Assembly: GCA_028673005.1 (NCBI GenBank)
Contig: CM054117.1
Location: 54,497,370-54,561,369, forward strand
Direction: 5' to 3'
DNA: 64,000 bases
Source: Tanypteryx hageni
Lineage: Eukaryota; Arthropoda; Insecta; Odonata; Petaluridae
Positions 1 through 12,003 of this stretch are shown here, piece by piece (position 1 is the first letter of the stretch; every line of letters begins with the position of its first letter). Both the position numbers and the translations under genes were made by a program. The notes beneath the pieces are model-generated. The model saw nothing but the letters and a program-made list of their open reading frames with translations, did not search any database and was not told the DNA's origin.

Positions 1-30
1 TGTAGGGGAATTAAAGCTGGCCATATATAT

Positions 31-35
31 ATAAA

Positions 36-95
<60 letters not shown>

Positions 96-100
96 TTTAT
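31..100. repeat. (TA)n microsatellite with inverted flanks
   Basis: An uninterrupted run of alternating T and A lies between ATAAACGATA on the left and TATCGTTTAT on the right. The flanks are reverse complements, so the whole block is one perfect palindrome able to form a cruciform. Length is probably variable between individuals. Confidence 0.9.
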
Positions 101-110
101 ACAAAGATAT

Positions 111-1690
111 TAATTTGGTGGGAGGTGGAATTTAGATTGCAAAAGCGCTTATGTACTCCCCATATTGCCCCAAAGGGAAAAGATAAATTGCCCAATAAAA
201 GATCATTCCAGGATTTCCTTATCTCACACTTGATTGATTCTCTCACGAAGTTAAATAGTCTTTCATCTGTTTCTCCAAAACTTGCGCCCTCCAAATGCGA
301 TACCAATACATTCAGACGCCGTTATGCTGTCCAATATTGATCACAAGCCTTTCTTGGGAGTCACACTGTTTTATACTCGAATACATTTCTTCTTCTTCCC
401 ATCCTTTCTTATATTTTAGAAAATATAGAATATCCCTTCATTATCGCGAGTCCACTCCTGAGTGTTCCTCGATTTTTTCTCTTCCGGTTGAATTTTAATT
501 ACGATAAAGTGTACACTTGCGGAATCTTGCTTCTACTCTCACTTGAGAGATAAGCTTATAAAAGATTCTCTCATTTCCTTTCCTTGGCTTCTTTATTAAA
601 TTATAACCAGCTGTATAGCTTAAATAATTCCCTTCTTCCGAGGCATAACCAACCAACTCTCTTAAATTCCCAGAAAGGCAATTTCCGCAGAAGGCTTTAC
701 AGAACAATCAATGTTTTTCGTTTTTCTTTTCTTTTAAGCACAACGAAAACAAACAAAAGAACAAACAAAAACATTTACGAATTTTTCTTCGTTAGAAGAG
801 ATAAATTTTCCTCAATGTATTCCACGACGTTGATTACCTTCGAGAAAATGGTGGCGACAGAATTATGCGAGAAAATAAATAAACGAATATTTACAAAATA
901 AAATTCAGCGCTAATCGTACGAAACAGGCAGATCCGATTGAGTGAAACAAAGAACAGCGTAGGATGTCACACGAGAGTTTAACGGCGCTTTTGAGGGAAA
1001 TAAAAACGATTTGCTCGAGTAGAGGAAATTGCGGAGAGGAAAACAAATGAATAATGAAATTTTAATCCGAGCGAGATGGCGCGTGGAACGGCCAGGGTTT
1101 TCGAGAAACCTTCCGATGTTTTTCGTCGTAACATGCGTGACCATGCGTATCGAAGATAATAAAAACAATGAAAGTTTTCGAAAAAAAAATTCGTAGCATT
1201 TTTCACTAGTTAGTTTTAACAAGTCTTTCCAGTAAAATAAACGAATCTGCCTATTAATTTCCCCGGAGAATTAACGGTGAGGAATTTAATGATTTCGGCG
1301 ATAAACTTCGAGTGGGGTAATTTTTGCGTGGCCGGAAGTTGTGGATGAAAATATTATATCATATTATGATGGAATTAGTCAAAGGGACGTACTTACTTAG
1401 GCATTATCATATACTACGTATAGGTATAGCATTATTATATAAAATTATTCTAGATTAATTTATTACTCGAGACGTATCAATGTTCATTATATATCATTTT
1501 TTATAGACCAAACATGGCCAACGCGCGGTTCTTCAATACCTTCAACGTGGCTCGCCTCAATGATTTTAAATATATACAAAACAAATAAATAATTAAGTGA
1601 AATCGCACGAAGCTTGATGGGTCCGTGTTACGAATTGATACTGGACAGTTCATTATCCCTACCAACGCATTGCCCACCCGCGTCCTGCGC
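111..1690. other. no gene recognised
   Basis: AT-rich sequence with only short scattered frames and no recognisable domain, TIR pair or LINE tail. It ends at the 8-bp target duplication of the hAT element that starts at 1699. Confidence 0.6.
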
Positions 1691-2311
1691 GTTACAATTA
1701 GAGTTGGGGAGTATTTGCAGTCACTGCTATTTTGTCACAGTGACTAACATGAGACTGTGACCGGTAGCAGGTATGCGCGGAGGAAAGTAGCAGGTATGGA
1801 AGTCACAGCCATTCACAGATTTAGTCACCGCCCGTCCGCCCGTCACAGATTCAGTCACCGCTCGGCCGCCCGTCACAGATTGTACTGCTGGCTCGGTGGA
1901 AGAGGAAGGGCGCAGTCCCTAGTCCCACTCCTCCCACTCCCATTCACCCGAGTCCCAACTTCTTCCCAACGGCCGAGAGGAACTGTGTAGAGGGAGGGGA
2001 TGTAGGCACTGTTTATCTGCTCTGTGTCGTCTCTGACTCTTGAGATGAATAGTTCTTTAATGCGTCAACACTTGAATGGAAAGGGAAAGGGTCTTCTGGC
2101 CTCGGCAAGTGTTTGGTTCAGCATTTCTTGAGAACAATATATAATGAGAGTGAGAGAAAATCACTTATCTGACATCATTGCACAAACAAGCCTACTCAAA
2201 GATATTTACGAAAGTATTATGTAATTCAGAACGCAATATTTTATTATTTTGTTGCGTTTTCTAAATAACAATTGATTTCAAACCAATTATATTTTTTGAA
2301 AATTTGTATTT

Positions 2312-2446
2312 TGGGTGGGGGGTTAAATCTTTGTGATGACATAAATGGAAGGGGTCTGAGTTTTTGTGACGAAATATGATGACGGAGGAAAGGGGCGGTC
2401 AAAAATCCGCCAAAATTGCGTGCCGTCATTTATGGACGACCCCTCA
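2312..2446 (-). repeat. MITE-like segment inside the hAT element
   Basis: Read on the minus strand it starts CTGAGGGGTCGTCCATAAAT and continues with GACGGC, CCGCCCC and GTCATCATA blocks ending in a C-rich tract. The GGGTCGTCCATAAAT opening is a motif I associate with widespread short non-autonomous DNA repeats in invertebrates, but I cannot name the superfamily and see no clear target duplication. Confidence 0.4.
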
Positions 2447-3035
2447 GTGCAGTAAGGTAACTCGTTCAACGAACGTTTGTTGAACGAATCTTCGCTTTAA
2501 CGAATGAATTTAATTTTATGACTTCACTTTTAGTCGAAAATTTTGTTTACTTTAACGAACTAAATAACATGTATCCAACTCAAATCGAAGAAAGTCGGAT
2601 GTTTACGAATGCTCTTGGGGTCACAAGGACCGTCTTGTTTACCCATGAATTTTTCGTTTGCCCTCTTTATCACGCATTTTTCCTAACGCCTGCATTTCTT
2701 GAGAGGTGTCACCGAACGTGTTGTTTGTCACTAATAATATATATACAAATTAAAGAGGAAATGCACTAGCAGTGTTTCCCACAACCATTCTATACTTCAA
2801 ACTTCAGTCTGTGACTTGGATTGACTACGTTCGGTCGCATTCGTTTCCTCGCGATTCATACATAATCGTTACATCACGAGGATTTGTTTTAAAGCCATTG
2901 CCGTGGCCACATTTATCGTACTTGCTCGTACTTTTCTCATGAATGTTCAACTTTTTGTTAATTATTTTTCTGGAGATGTTTTAAACCACGAGGAGTTCTT
3001 AATTCTTTATTGACGGTGTTGGGAGGTGCTGTACT

Positions 3036-3230
3036 ATGGAGCTAGGAAAGCGGAGGACGAGCGGGCTGTGGCGGTTTTTTACTGAAATAGATCCCAAAAC
3101 AGGCCTGGCCAAGTGTGATTTGTGCAAAGCAAAGTTAAGCTTCAAGTCTTCTGTCACTAATTTGCGGAAACATCTTAGCAGAAAACACCCAACTGTGAAA
3201 ATAGAAACAAAGCTAAGATTTTCTCATTAA
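3036..3230 (+). CDS. BED-type zinc finger fragment of hAT transposase
   Basis: This 64-residue frame starts with a good ATG and holds one complete BED finger: aromatic W12, F14 and F15, Cys27-x2-Cys30, then His46-x4-His51. BED fingers form the DNA-binding N-terminus of many hAT transposases, and the position inside a hAT element with intact ends fits that role exactly. The frame stops 13 residues after the last zinc ligand, whereas a full hAT transposase runs to about 600-700 residues. Either a splice donor near the end once led to further exons, or the rest has been deleted. I found no RNase H-like catalytic core elsewhere in the element. A host BED gene is unlikely given the context. Confidence 0.8.
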   Translation: MELGKRRTSGLWRFFTEIDPKTGLAKCDLCKAKLSFKSSVTNLRKHLSRKHPTVKIETKLRFSH

Positions 3231-3493
3231 AATTACCTTAAACATTTTTGTCATGTTTAGTTAACCCCTCAAGCGCGGCGACATTTTAATCAGACCCATC
3301 TGGGAGATAGAGGAATATTTAAATAAATTGACTATTCTGGAGCGAAGTTATTTAAAAATACATAACTTTTCACCTTTTTGATGGATTTACCTGAATTTTT
3401 CTGGAGATTCCCACAAAATTATGTGTATTTATACAACTTATTTTAAACATACCTATTTTATTTATTCTTTTTGCTTGAAACAGCGATGAATTA

Positions 3494-4045
3494 TTAGGCG
3501 TTCTTTGCCAGCGAAGCGATAATAGTGGAACGCCTTATGGGCACGTCTGGTCCGTCCGTCGTAACTTTCATCTCCTAAACCGCTGGATGAGTTTTAATTT
3601 AATTATATATGAGTGGTCTTTAATAAAACTTATCGCCCAATTGTGGTTTTCAGCTGAATTCGTCAATTAGAACTTCCACTTTACACAATTACTTTAATAA
3701 TCTTATACTTGTATCTCGTTAAATGGCATCCGTCAGGCAACAATGAAATAGCAAACTTTTATCTCTCTAGCTCTTATATGATCTGTAAGGTATAGATTAA
3801 AAAGATTATTCGAATAGAGAACAACATTTACTACAAGAAGTTCCGTGAGGCTACATAATTACGAGTTATGGTTTCGTAGAAAAAATTCGAGAAAATCCAG
3901 AGAAAAACATCGCATATGTTGTTTACATCGATCTCTAAGACGGTTCTCTCGGCAAACAACAATTAAAAATCTATATATTTCTCCCTCATTCTCTTATATT
4001 ATCCGTGAGGTATAGATTAAAAAATGTCTTGAACACCCCACATAT
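3494..4045 (-). mobile_element. R1 repeat copy, nested in hAT element
   Basis: Non-coding. Its 3' terminus (left end here) is the R1 hairpin: AGGCGTTC at 3496 pairs with GAACGCCT at about 3529-3536 around a loop containing CAGCGAAGCG. Next to it is the R1 signature GTCCGTCCGTC with 'accgctgg'. Two diverged units carrying CTCTTATATGATCTGTAAGG and AGGTATAGATT begin near 3771 and 3990, a spacing of about 219 bp that recurs in other R1 copies. The 5' boundary is approximate. Confidence 0.7.
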
Positions 4046-4851
4046 TTCCATGTGTAAAGCAAGGTTCAGGCATAAAAATATCAACTTTGGCTAAGGTTTG
4101 GCCTTGCGATTTATTTACTGTATTGCCATAAGAGTTTGATTACGAATTGTCTGGGATGCATGTTAAAAGGAATTGCTGGATCATTTGACGTTTCAATTTT
4201 ATACGTGGGAGAAAATGAATGATTCCAGCCATAGAACCAGTAATGACTTCCAATAATTAATTTAATTATTTATCACATTTAATTAATCAATCATTAATCA
4301 TTCCCTTCCATATTTTCCAATCATAAAATGCACTATGTGACTCTTATTGAAATTAAATAATCGTACATTCAGTTATCGAGTTAAATTATTATGTTCTCTT
4401 TCAGATTCAATGAACTTCATTGCATTGTAACTTTAATTGCAAATATGAAAGTTTATTTACTAACATTACTAACTGTATATTGTTGTTAGTAACCATACAA
4501 ACTCTTTAAACAAAACATTTCTCTTTGTGTAATATAATAGAGATAATTATTATCTGAAATATACCTAATGTTCTACTATTTAATTTTTTTAATTTTCTTG
4601 CTCACTGCTTCACTAGTCACCGATTTAATATATACTACCTACCACCAGGCTACCAAGTAAGTACTCGTTATCGGCCGATACTTGGTTTTATGGCGTTACC
4701 ACTGTCACCAACTCCACCAGCACAAGGTCAATACAATGAAAAAGTCACCGGTGACTCAAGTAACAGGTATGAGTCACAAGTATTTTTTTGTCACAGGAAC
4801 AGTTTGTCACTGTGACAGGAAAAAGTCACAGTCTCCAACTCTAGTTACAAT

Positions 4852-5576
4852 GCGCTACTTCCCGGTCACCTCGCTTTTATTTTGAACCGTTTTGTACATA
4901 TGAGTCATATTTGTGTTTGCGATAAACTTGCCTCGTGGCTGAAATCTGGTTGCTTCATGCAGCATATGTTTTGTCATCTCAACCCAGAGAGATATTTTAG
5001 GCTAGTTCTGCTTAGACTTCGAAGTTGTAAAATCTCATAGAGCAAAGTAGTCAAATTTCATAGAGATTTTTTTAAAAAATGTATACCCAAGTCACAGCCG
5101 ATGAGAGAAACGAAGAAGAGGACCAAGATGACTAAAATATATGCTGCTTTAGCATATTACTATCCTTATAAAATAAAAAATATATAATAATATATACCAA
5201 AAATAAAAATAAAAAATAACAATAGCTAGCTGGTATCTTTTTGACTTAGCTACCTTACCAATGTACATATTTCCTATTTTTTCATGTTTATTGTATTGTA
5301 TTTATATTAATTAGTAGTTATAGTAATTTTAAACTAAGCAAATCACAAAAACCGCAAGGTATTAAAATGGTGTAAATATAATTAACAACCCCCATTGTAA
5401 TTGAGCACTTTCTGACCGGTCGGGAACGTGGGTGTTATCACGAGGGACGGCCTATATTTGTGGTAAAACTACTTACCAAGCCAACGAAGAGAGAGAGTAA
5501 CTGCCAAACAAATTAAAATATCAAAATTTGTAAAATCCCCATTTCGTTTTTTTACCTATCCTACCTCTAAAAAACA
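4852..5576. other. no gene recognised
   Basis: AT-rich sequence including an A/T simple stretch near 5160-5215. No coding signature or repeat boundary was recognised. Confidence 0.5.
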
Positions 5577-6000
5577 TTTAAGTTCCGTAGCACATTCGGA
5601 AATACAGAAAGATCGAAAAAATTGTTTAAACAATTGCGAATTTTGAGCGGCCACATTGTTGCACTTTTTCAAGATTTTCGTATTTTCAAGTCGGTTTTGC
5701 ACAAAATCCTACCTAAGAAAAATATTTCGAAACTACAGCTCATCTGGAAGTGCCTAAACATTAATATCCTCCTGTTATATGTATGTTATATCCTCCTCTG
5801 TAAGAAACGTCTATATATAATGATAGGAGGATAGTAATGTTTAGGCACTTCCACATGAGCTGAAGATTCGAAATTTTTTCCATAGGTAGATTTTTGTGCA
5901 AAACCGACTAGGAAAAACGAAAATCTTGAAAAAGTTCAACAATGCGGCCGCTAAAAATTCTAAATTATTATTTCACTTCTAAATGTGCTACAAATTTAAA
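5577..6000. mobile_element. palindromic foldback element
   Basis: Two long imperfect inverted arms (about 5577-5778 and 5824-6000) flank a loop of roughly 45 bp. Paired landmarks include GTAGCAC (5587) with GTGCTAC (5985), GCGGCCAC with GCGGCCGC, CGGTTTTGCACAAAA with its complement, and GGAAGTGCCTAAACATTA with its complement. No coding capacity. It could be a MITE or foldback transposon; no convincing target duplication was seen. The frame at 5622-5834 lies within the palindrome and is not a gene. Confidence 0.8.
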
Positions 6001-6929
6001 ATTTGGCAGAAATGTGTGACATTATTAACCCAATGTAAAGAAAGTATAATATTCCTAAAATTCCAAAAATTAGCGATTGTTTTACTGCATTATTTTTCCA
6101 AAAGGAAATAACGAAAATCGGTTCCGAGGAGAAATATTTTGAATTAAAGAAATATTTTCCATGATGAAATATCTCTCTGAAAAGTTAATGTTTTTTCAAG
6201 GTGAGATGAAATGACTGCAGTATGCAAGCACCTTCTACTAGTATATTATATAGTAATATGCTACAGCATCTACATAATGAGTTTAAAATATTTTATTGGC
6301 TCATTACATGTTATTGTGGCTCTTCGGTGATGTTCATTGCAGTATTGTGGCTCTGCTCAGGCCTAGGTTGACCACCCCTGATATAGACGTTCCTTATATA
6401 GGAGGATATAATAACATACGATATAACATATATAAGATACTAATGTTCAGCCCAAACTACAAGAGCTAGAGAACTGAAAGTTTCAGATTTTTGTAGAGGT
6501 CATGGAGAAACCTACAGAATAAATAAGATCTCTTACCTAAGTGACATGAGTTCGACTACAGAAAATCCGAAAGTTGCGTTTTTGCCCATAAGAAGAGTAT
6601 TGCGCCATTTTTGTAAATTAATTTCGGGCGCTTGCAGATAAGCTAGAAAAATTAAATTTTAAGTGTTGCTAGATGGGCGCAATATCTATTAGGAATTAGT
6701 ATCCTTTGCTTACAGTGTTCTGGGTTCGACTCCAGATGCTCCGGAAAATCTCCCATAACTTAGCATGGGAAAAAGTTATTCCAGTGTGTAGACCAATCTA
6801 AGAGGAATAGGGAGCTGAAATTTTGCACCATTCAGATTTGGTCACAACCAACCAGAAAAAAAAAACAAAAAATTTAAAATTGTTAATTTATAGGGGTTGT
6901 TTTTACCCCATTTGTACATTAAAGTTTAA
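6001..6929. other. gene-free, holds a hAT-like end and a B-box-like motif
   Basis: A truncated hAT-like right end occurs near 6330-6379 (...GGTTGACCACCCCTG, preceded by the 'gtggctct' block typical of such elements). It is followed by 6386-6445, which resembles the loop of the neighbouring foldback. An RNA polymerase III B-box-like GGTTCGACTCC sits at about 6722-6736 without a convincing cloverleaf. Nothing codes for protein. Confidence 0.5.
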
Positions 6930-7215
6930 TAATTTTTATCTCAGAAACCTTAAGTCATTGGTCAAGTATTTGTAATCATTTTGTAGCAAATTCTATCCTC
7001 CGTATGGATACATTTTTTAATCCATACCTTACACATAATATAAGGGCAAGGGAATAGAATTTCCGATTGCTATACGTATTTTTAACGATTATTAGTTTTT
7101 AAAATTTTTATCTCGAAAACCATTAATCGTAGGTATATGGTACCGACTTTATTGTAGCAAATATTGTCTTCTACCCGAATAAAATTTTTAATCTATACTT
7201 CACAGATCATATAAG
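6930..7215 (+). mobile_element. R1-related repeat fragment
   Basis: Two diverged units of the R1 interior: phrases like 'tctcagaaacc...aagtca', 'tagcaaat...', 'aatccatacctta', 'ataatataagggca' appear once, then again about 170 bp later, ending at 'tatacttcacagatcatataagg'. No R1 terminal hairpin is visible, so this is a partial copy. Confidence 0.5.
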
Positions 7216-8040
7216 GACGATTTAGCCATTTGAACACGCCAAGGTCTCTAAATGCGGTGGTAGAGAGGACTCCTCCAATTGCGCAGTTGCGAGCACCTCT
7301 CCCCCTCTACCCACCCATTCGTCCCTCCCCTGTCACTTTCACCACATCTCCACGACGGTTTTTTGCGTTGCATATTTCGACGCGAAATTTGAGGGTGCTT
7401 CCGTTATTTTATAAATGTGTTATAAGGGTGATTATAGAAAGTGTGTTATTTGTCGTTGCATTGTTATTTGTCGTTGTGTTATTAGTTGTCCTTGGTTCAG
7501 AGCTGAAAACTTTTGTATTAAAATACATATAATAATGACATATCTGTCTGCAAAATTAATGTTTTCATGGAGAGAAGAAGTGCTTGCAGAATGCAAGCGC
7601 CAACTACTTGTATATAATATATATAATATCCTAATTCAATTGGTTTGTCCGTCCGTCGGAACGCTGCTTTGAAATTTGGTAGGAATGCTTGATTTGGATA
7701 TTACAAGGCAATGGCGAAAAAAAACTCCGATTCGACTTCAAGAGATAATTTCCATTTCCCATAAGATAACACCTAAAAATCGATTTTTCGAATTGCTGGC
7801 AAATTAAAATTAGAAAGAATTAGCCTACGATCTTAGGACCTGGGCAATTTAAAGAAAAATAACGTTACTTATCCATGTCACATTTCGCCTACGATTCGGA
7901 ATCGCTCAGATTATACGTATAAATCATATTTATTGGAAAATTTTGTTTTTTAACGGCATGTTGCCTTGCCGGCCGTGTCACTGTTAAACCTCGAGATTTT
8001 ATTTTCGTCTAAAACCTTATACAATATGCGTAAAGAAAGC
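7216..8040. other. no gene recognised
   Basis: Contains a pyrimidine-rich tract (about 7280-7350) and otherwise AT-rich DNA. The short frames here have no recognisable domain. Confidence 0.5.
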
Positions 8041-8400
8041 GTGCTTTGAATGCTTTAATACGAAAGAGAGGAGAGAGGAAGAAAGAAAAGAGAGACAGAG
8101 GGGGAGAGAGAGGGAGTGAGAGAGAAGGGAGAAGAAGAAATAGATAGATAATGTTATTTATTAGAGCGATATTGAAACTAGAGTCTATTTTTACAGAGAA
8201 GAGAGGGGAAGAGAGAGGGAGACGGCGAGATAGTGAGGAAGAGAGAGAGAGAGATAAAGGGAGAGATGGAGGTAGACAGAGAAGGAGGGAGATATAGATG
8301 TATAGATAATGGTCTTTATTAGGGCGAGATTGAGATTAAGAAGTCTATTTTACCAGAGAAGGAGAGAGAGGGAGAGTGATGGGAGAGAAAGGGGCGGAAA
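8040..8400. repeat. GA-rich low-complexity DNA with two-copy tandem unit
   Basis: Purine-rich GAGAGG/GGAGAGA sequence. A block reading 'tagataatg...ttattagagcgatattga...gtctatttttacagagaag' at about 8146 recurs at about 8303, giving a tandem duplication of roughly 157 bp within the purine-rich tract. Confidence 0.8.
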
Positions 8401-9720
8401 GGAAGAATGGGAAGTGCCTTAAATTTAATACTTAATCCACGCATACCCGTCATATTTAAAGGGCAATTACGCCAGTAATTAAATAAAGGATAAATGAAAT
8501 TAAAGATGGCTAAAGCTAAAGTTAATTCTTCAATAAGCGCGTAGGAGTCTAAATAACCGTATTAGATGTTTGATAGACCATTAAAACAAACAATTTTTTT
8601 TCAGTAATACATTTTTGCTCTCATACGTCATTGTAGTGTATTTTCCATTGGTATATAAATAAATAGCTGCTTCTTACATATATAGGATATATGATATAGG
8701 ATATATCATATAAAACCTAAGGTACTTAAAAAACTGCTACAACGCTGAAATTTGGCATGAAGATAGATAATTGGGTACAACCTCTGGGAAAAATCCGAAA
8801 TTCCAGAAAAAGTTTTATTTAAGGGATATTTTTGACCCCAATGTCCAGTTTTAAACATCCATATGAAAATCATTAAAAACGGCGCAGGGATTTATAAAAT
8901 TGCTTTTTTTAAATTAATCACAATCAAGATACGAAGTCGGGACGTGCACCGTACTGTGGATGAAAAAATGAAGTTTATTTTTCTTGAAGACAAAATTCAA
9001 ATTTTTATTTTAATCACAAAATTATGTAACGTTTTTCGGTTTTCAACAATAAAAAATATTAACTACCATAGTAATGACTCCAATGCTTATGCCTTTCAAT
9101 GGGAATTGATCTTTCCTACTTCAAGAGCATTGATTTAGTGCATTTAATGGGAATTAGTGGACTATATTACATAATATCGTTAATGACGACCTATAAGGAA
9201 AACATATGATGACATCTTAACACTAACACATAAAATATTCCATTTATTTCTAGGATTAAATTATTATGCCATTGATTTTAAATTACAATGTAAACTTATG
9301 AGACGTCATTATACTAACACACGAAATTTTATAAAACGTTAAAAGAATTTTAATGTTGTGTTTCGCAGTTTTTCGAGAAATGTTAACTCTTTTCAATTGT
9401 TAAATATAATGGCGTCATACCTATTTCACGATTTAAAAAACATAAATTTGTGCTAAAGGCACGTATGATGATGCCACAATCTAAACACAAAATATCCTAA
9501 TTTTTTCATAATTTTATTGTATAGGGTCTTAATGGTGATTACTCTTATCGTTCATGCAGAGCGATCTGAATCACGAAATATTAAATGCGAAAACTTGGAC
9601 ATGAGCCGATTGCCAGAGAATTTGGAAATTACGGATAGTTGCCTTAATTTCGCGGAAAATAATAAATATTCTGAGAAAAATGGAAGGAGGTGAAAAGTCA
9701 ATAACAATAAAAATACAAAC
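8401..9720. other. no gene recognised
   Basis: AT-rich. Holds a small palindrome near 8680-8715 (alternating 'atatgatataggatat') and a stretch near 8740-8860 ('gctgaaatttggcatgaag') whose style resembles R1/R2 interior sequence. No protein domain. Confidence 0.45.
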
Positions 9721-9721
9721 T

Positions 9722-10130
9722 TACAGGTTTAGGGGGTGTTTTTCCACGCCAGGGACCTGAAGCCACTAACACATTCACTCACTCAATCGCACAAGCACTA
9801 ATCCTAAAGATGGAAAAAGGGTAAAAAAGGATCCGGGTTTGCGAGAGATTAGTCTGCGCCAGGGACCCGAAAATCACACCGTTGCTAGAAGATTTGTGAG
9901 TCTGTACGACCGCGACCTACTAGACAACCACAAACACCCACACAAGTACGCACCAAGAGGCAATAATGGAAAAAGAGGGAAATAATACTAGGTTTACAGG
10001 AAATTAAACAACGCCAGGGACATAGTATCGCACACGGTTGCCTGTAGGTTTATGTGCCGTCCGTCAGCGACAGAGACCTATCAGACGAGGCAATCACGCA
10101 CACAAGCACTCGAATACACGCGTGTATACA
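9722..10130 (+). repeat. diverged tandem repeat, shared with foldback at 47 kb
   Basis: The phrase ACGCCAGGGAC with flanking text (AGGTTTAGG, CACACCGTTGCTAG, GGTTTGTGAG, CACTCA-CA-GCACTAATCCTAA) recurs near 9743, 9858 and 10010 at irregular spacing. The same sequence is present at 47036-47220 and again, inverted, at about 47290-47430, so it is a dispersed repeat rather than a local duplication. No ORF. Confidence 0.65.
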
Positions 10131-11680
10131 CATAGTATCACTGACCTTCACCGCTAATCCTTTCGTTAGAAGAATACAAAATATCAAGCCAAAAGAGAAA
10201 GTGTAAAAAATATGTACTATTCTCTCAAGTATGTCAATATTTCATAACACATACTTTTTCTGATTGTGAGATAGTATTAATTCTAGAGTAAGTGCCCGTG
10301 AATTTAAATGTTCTTGAGTTAAATCAAAATGCCCTCTTTGGTACGTATATTAGGATTTAAACAACAATAGAAGGTCGGGTTTTAACAACAACATGGTTTC
10401 TAAGCAGAAAACGGTTAAAAGGCAGATTGCCCCAAAAACTGTGATTTAAACGATAGATTTGAACGATTTCGAATTGATGAATAAATTCTATGAAAAGAAT
10501 AAGAAACTTTAACCATTCTTCGTTAAAGCAGTCCCAATCCGAAGATCGACGGTCAGTGTCTTTTAATTTGCAAAAGAATGAAAGCCTGCCCGTCGAACAG
10601 TCGGTTTTTACGTGTTATCTTACGGAAAAACGAGCATTATATGCTGAAGTCGAATCCGGGTCCTTTTCGGTGATCTTTTTATCGTCATTAACTTAAATGC
10701 GTGATTGAAGTATTCCTGACAAATTTCTTGCTAGGCGGGATGTTTGTTAAAACACGTTATATGTAGAAACGTCTATATGGAGGATAATGTTACAAATTCA
10801 GTTTTTCAGAACAAAATAAATGCCGAAACGGTTAAAGGCGTTATAATTAATCACCTGCCTGGTTTTGAACAGTATATTAACATCTTGAGAGGGAATAATT
10901 AATTAATAATTCCGGTGCGTGGAGATAGTTTGTCCTACTTTGCGTTTGGGGACATTTTGTCCTACTTTGCGTTTGGGGACATTTTGTCCTGGATCCTGTG
11001 TACTTGCTTAGTCCGAAAAGCCGTGTCACGATTTTATGTACACTTCAGTTTCCTTGACTCAAACCTCTTCCAACACGATTTTCGTATTCTAATCTTGAAT
11101 TTTGTTAAGTTTAAACGGAAATTAAAAAAATGTATAGACTCTGACATGTCCACTTATAGCGAAACGCTGGCATATTCATTTTATGGGATCACAACGCGCA
11201 ATTATACGGGTATGTAAGCTAGATGCGGGCGGTAGACGCGAGGGGCCATAGACCCGCACTCGAAGGAAGAGGATGTGGCGTCATTTCCTTTTCCTCCTCC
11301 CCCGGCGCCCCCCTCCAACTCTCCCTTCACCAACCCACATCCCGTGCTCTTTTGAGTCCCTTATCCTCCTCTGAGTGGTAAGTCGGGGGAGAATAATGGG
11401 TCGCTAGTCAGAAACGTCTGACTTCAGGGAGGGTAATTTAGAGAGGGTGCTGCAAGATAGGACTTATTTCATGGGAGCATGCAAATGACGAGAATACTTC
11501 TACTTACAAAGGGATGACAGCCACGACACCACTAGGCAGGGGAAAAATGACCTCGAGATGAGGTTAGGAAGGGAGAAAACACTTTCTCAAAATGCGACAG
11601 AACATCGATAAGTTCAACCACCAGAGAACGCAAAGTTCGAATTTTAACACGCAGCAGAACTCGCTTACAACGATATTTAA
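10131..11680. other. gene-free with small tandem repeat
   Basis: Includes the 27-bp tandem repeat at 10929-10990, a short match to the loop of the 5577-6000 foldback (GTAGAAACGTCTATAT near 10760), and a GC-richer patch at about 11220-11400. The frames here carry no recognised domain. Confidence 0.45.
10929..10990. repeat. 27-bp tandem repeat, 2.3 copies
   Basis: Two identical 27-bp units (TTTGTCCTACTTTGCG plus TTTGGGGACAT) at 10929-10955 and 10956-10982, followed by a partial third unit. Identity of the units points to a recent duplication. Confidence 0.95.
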
Positions 11681-12000
11681 AGGCTGGTTCACACTGAGGG
11701 GACGGTCGCGTTGAGAGTTTTATTAGGGATAGGACTATTTTTGCGGCGACCATTCACACTATATATATAGTAGGTTAGACTTCGGTCGCGGTAACCGAAT
11801 AGACTAGGACTCGAAGGGGCTTGGGACAAAACTTGCCTCCTCGAGCGACCCAATGGGTTCATACCGAGACCTAACCGTGTCCTCCCCTACAAGTGTGAAC
11901 GCCTTTGGGACTTCTCCATAGAAACCACATTGAAAATAGGATTTTTATATTTTGGTCTAAAATGTCCCACCGCGACCGTCCCCTGAGTGTAAACCAGCCT
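11681..12000. mobile_element. MITE, PIF/Harbinger-like
   Basis: Terminal inverted repeats of about 33 bp: the left end begins AGGCTGGTTCACACTGAGGG, and the right end reads the same on the minus strand with two differences (AGGCTGGTTTACACTCAGGG), both continuing GACGGTCGCG. The flanks share TAA (11678-11680 and 12001-12003), matching the 3-bp TWA target duplication of PIF/Harbinger. If the TIR is taken one base shorter on the right, TTAA flanks both sides, so piggyBac is the alternative. 320 bp long, no coding sequence. Confidence 0.85.
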
Positions 12001-12003
12001 TAA

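Larger units (their letters stand above)
1699..4843 (+). mobile_element. hAT-superfamily DNA transposon, 3.1 kb, decayed
   Basis: The termini are TAGAGTTGG at the left and CCAACTCTA at the right, exact inverted repeats. They are flanked by identical 8-bp target duplications GTTACAAT at 1691-1698 and 4844-4851. An 8-bp duplication is the hAT hallmark. Subterminal GTCACAGTGAC-like palindromes occur at both ends (about 1734-1744 and 4806-4816), which would be transposase-binding motifs. Inside are a BED zinc finger frame (3036-3230), a nested R1 repeat (3494-4045) and a separate MITE-like segment (2312-2446). I see no hAT catalytic or dimerisation domain, so this copy is an internally deleted or rearranged derivative. 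The exact target duplication means the ends are trustworthy even though the core is decayed. Confidence 0.9.

Noticed and set aside
6690..6745. Possible tRNA with B-box GGTTCGACTCC
   Set aside because: The T-stem only pairs when shifted by one base, and the acceptor and D-arm do not pair. No A-box at the right distance.
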